Origin: an uncultured Collinsella sp.
Lineage (GTDB): Bacteria > Actinomycetota > Coriobacteriia > Coriobacteriales > Coriobacteriaceae
DNA length: 7,088 nucleotides
Assembly: GCA_902470265.1 (NCBI GenBank)
Contig: CABRFW010000082.1
Coordinates: forward strand, 1-7,088
Reading direction: 5' to 3'
Position 1 is the stretch's first letter; every line of letters begins with the position of its first letter. The position numbers and the translations under genes are program-made. The notes beneath the pieces are model-generated. The model had not been told where the DNA came from. It saw only the letters and a list, made by a program, of their open reading frames with translations, and did not search any database. This document shows, piece after piece, positions 6,258 through 7,088 of the stretch.

Positions 6258-6328
6258 TGAGTTGCGGTGAAATAAGGACTGTTTGGTGGGCAGAAGCCGC
6301 TATTCAATCCCTATTTCACCGCAACTTA
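6258..6328. repeat. Long imperfect inverted repeat in the convergent intergenic region
   Basis: AGTTGCGGTGAAATA at 6260-6274 is the exact inverse complement of 6312-6326. After one mismatch, GGA at 6276-6278 pairs with TCC at 6308-6310, and after another, TG at 6280-6281 pairs with CA at 6305-6306. A small GGC/GCC stem (6289-6291 with 6296-6298) can close the apex. The whole could form a cruciform or a roughly 70-nt RNA hairpin. It begins about six bases past the rsmB stop. Neither strand has a T-run after it, so it does not look like a standard terminator. A dispersed palindromic repeat (REP- or MITE-like) is the main suspicion, but no clean target duplication is visible. Confidence 0.8.
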
Positions 6329-6332
6329 GTCG

Positions 6333-7088
6333 TTACTTGTGGACCAGTCTGGCACAGAAGTGGCCGTCGTAGGAATCGGCGTTTACCGGCACGCTTTGGA
6401 AGAGGCCTCGATCGTTCTGGCGCACGGCGACAAGCTTCTTGGCCTGCGCGAAATCGGGAAGCTGCAGAATCTGAGATTCGGAGAGCGGTGCCACGGTAAA
6501 GCCGGCGCCCTCGGGAGAGGCCAGGAAAGCATCCACGACCCGCGTGTTCTCTTCATCAAAAACCGAGCAGGTGGCATAGATAAGTTCACCGCCGGCAGCC
6601 ACGCGTGCGGCTGCTTCCTTGAGCATCATCAACTGCAGTTTGGGCAACTCGGTCGTAACGTCATTCTCAGTTAGGCGCCACGGGATCTCGGGATGACGAC
6701 GCATGGTGCCGGTGCCAGAGCACGGCGCATCGATAAAGACCGTATCGAACTTAAACGGCTTGCCAAGCATGGCATCAAACGACGTCAGTACTTCATCAAG
6801 CTCGCAGGCATCACCCGAAACCGTACGAACGCCCTGAATACCGGCCTTGTGCAGGCGAGCGAGATTCAGATCGCATTTGCGATCATGCAGATCGAGCGCC
6901 GTATGCTGACGCTCATAGCCCGCACGCTTGGCCTGGCACATCATCACATAGGTCTTGGTGCCACGACCGGCACCAATCTCAAGGCAGCTTCCAGGGCGCG
7001 TGGCAGCTGTGGCGATAAGCTGCGCATTGAGATCAGATGCCACCGCGGCAGCACGCTCAAACACACCCGATGCAACCGTGACCTGCGC
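6333..7088 (-). CDS. rsmB: 16S rRNA cytosine-5 methyltransferase RsmB, C-terminal catalytic part (partial)
   Basis: The frame is open to the window edge, so 251 C-terminal residues are visible and the N-terminal part (in RsmB an NusB-like domain) lies outside. A GTG at 7064-7062 is an internal valine, not the start. The enzyme family moves a methyl group from S-adenosylmethionine to carbon 5 of C967 in 16S rRNA. Visible motifs, counted from the edge, are the SAM-binding loop EIGAGRGTKT (37-46), DAPCSGTG with C123, RRHPEIPW just after it, and ATCSVFDEEN with C174. The two cysteines are those used in catalysis and product release in this family. RRHPxIxW and the DGHFCARL ending favour RsmB over RsmF. 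The usual motif I is closer to CAAPGGKT, so this version diverges, but the GxGxGTKT-like loop should still bind SAM. The gene converges on the zinc-ribbon gene. Confidence 0.9.
   Translation of the reverse strand, partial: AQVTVASGVFERAAAVASDLNAQLIATAATRPGSCLEIGAGRGTKTYVMMCQAKRAGYERQHTALDLHDRKCDLNLARLHKAGIQGVRTVSGDACELDEVLTSFDAMLGKPFKFDTVFIDAPCSGTGTMRRHPEIPWRLTENDVTTELPKLQLMMLKEAAARVAAGGELIYATCSVFDEENTRVVDAFLASPEGAGFTVAPLSESQILQLPDFAQAKKLVAVRQNDRGLFQSVPVNADSYDGHFCARLVHK

Noticed and set aside
6195..6287. 9-bp inverted match between ACCAAACAG (6195-6203) and CTGTTTGGT (6279-6287)
   Set aside because: It is short, spans a strong terminator, and is plausibly chance. I found no further pairing that would join the two elements.
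7062..7064. GTG as the start of the minus-strand methyltransferase
   Set aside because: The frame continues upstream to the window edge and the RsmB catalytic domain needs sequence before this point, so the GTG is an internal valine.

Overview
The window is GC-rich bacterial chromosomal DNA with dense, well-conserved genes. Codons are strongly biased to G or C in the third position, which also creates long meaningless antisense reading frames. Gene content and style suggest a gut actinobacterium of the Coriobacteriia, with Collinsella the best guess. This is inference from general resemblance; no marker gene in the window proves it.

Layout. At 1-27 is a possible last few codons of an upstream plus-strand gene, followed by a strong hairpin (26-61). 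At 85-2352 is glgA, a glycogen synthase with a complete GT5 catalytic domain of about 490 residues. It carries an extra C-terminal tail of about 264 residues that resembles histone H1 or AlgP (Ala/Lys/Thr/Pro/Glu, no aromatic residues). A terminator (2389-2419) and a short intergenic region with a candidate promoter and two dyads lead to a 1098-residue two-enzyme fusion at 2571-5867: a neopullulanase-type GH13 alpha-glucan hydrolase joined to a GH77 4-alpha-glucanotransferase (MalQ). After another hairpin comes a small FmdB-type zinc-ribbon protein (5956-6192) and a strong terminator (6202-6239). A long imperfect inverted repeat (6258-6328) follows. On the minus strand is the C-terminal part of an RsmB-type 16S rRNA cytosine-5 methyltransferase (6333 to the window edge), converging on the plus-strand genes.

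How the genes fit together. GlgA elongates alpha-1,4-glucan from ADP-glucose. The GH13-GH77 fusion can hydrolyse alpha-glucans or branched dextrins and shuffle the resulting maltooligosaccharides. The pair therefore covers synthesis and remodelling of glycogen or maltodextrin, although terminator and promoter signals suggest separate transcription. The zinc-ribbon and RsmB genes belong to ordinary housekeeping.

Most of the window is conventional. The feature most worth attention is the histone-like tail on glycogen synthase, with its alternating acidic and basic blocks. Next are the 71-nt inverted repeat just beyond the rsmB stop codon and the putative operator dyads upstream of the fusion enzyme. 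I see no CRISPR array, transposase, tRNA, rRNA or phage gene.
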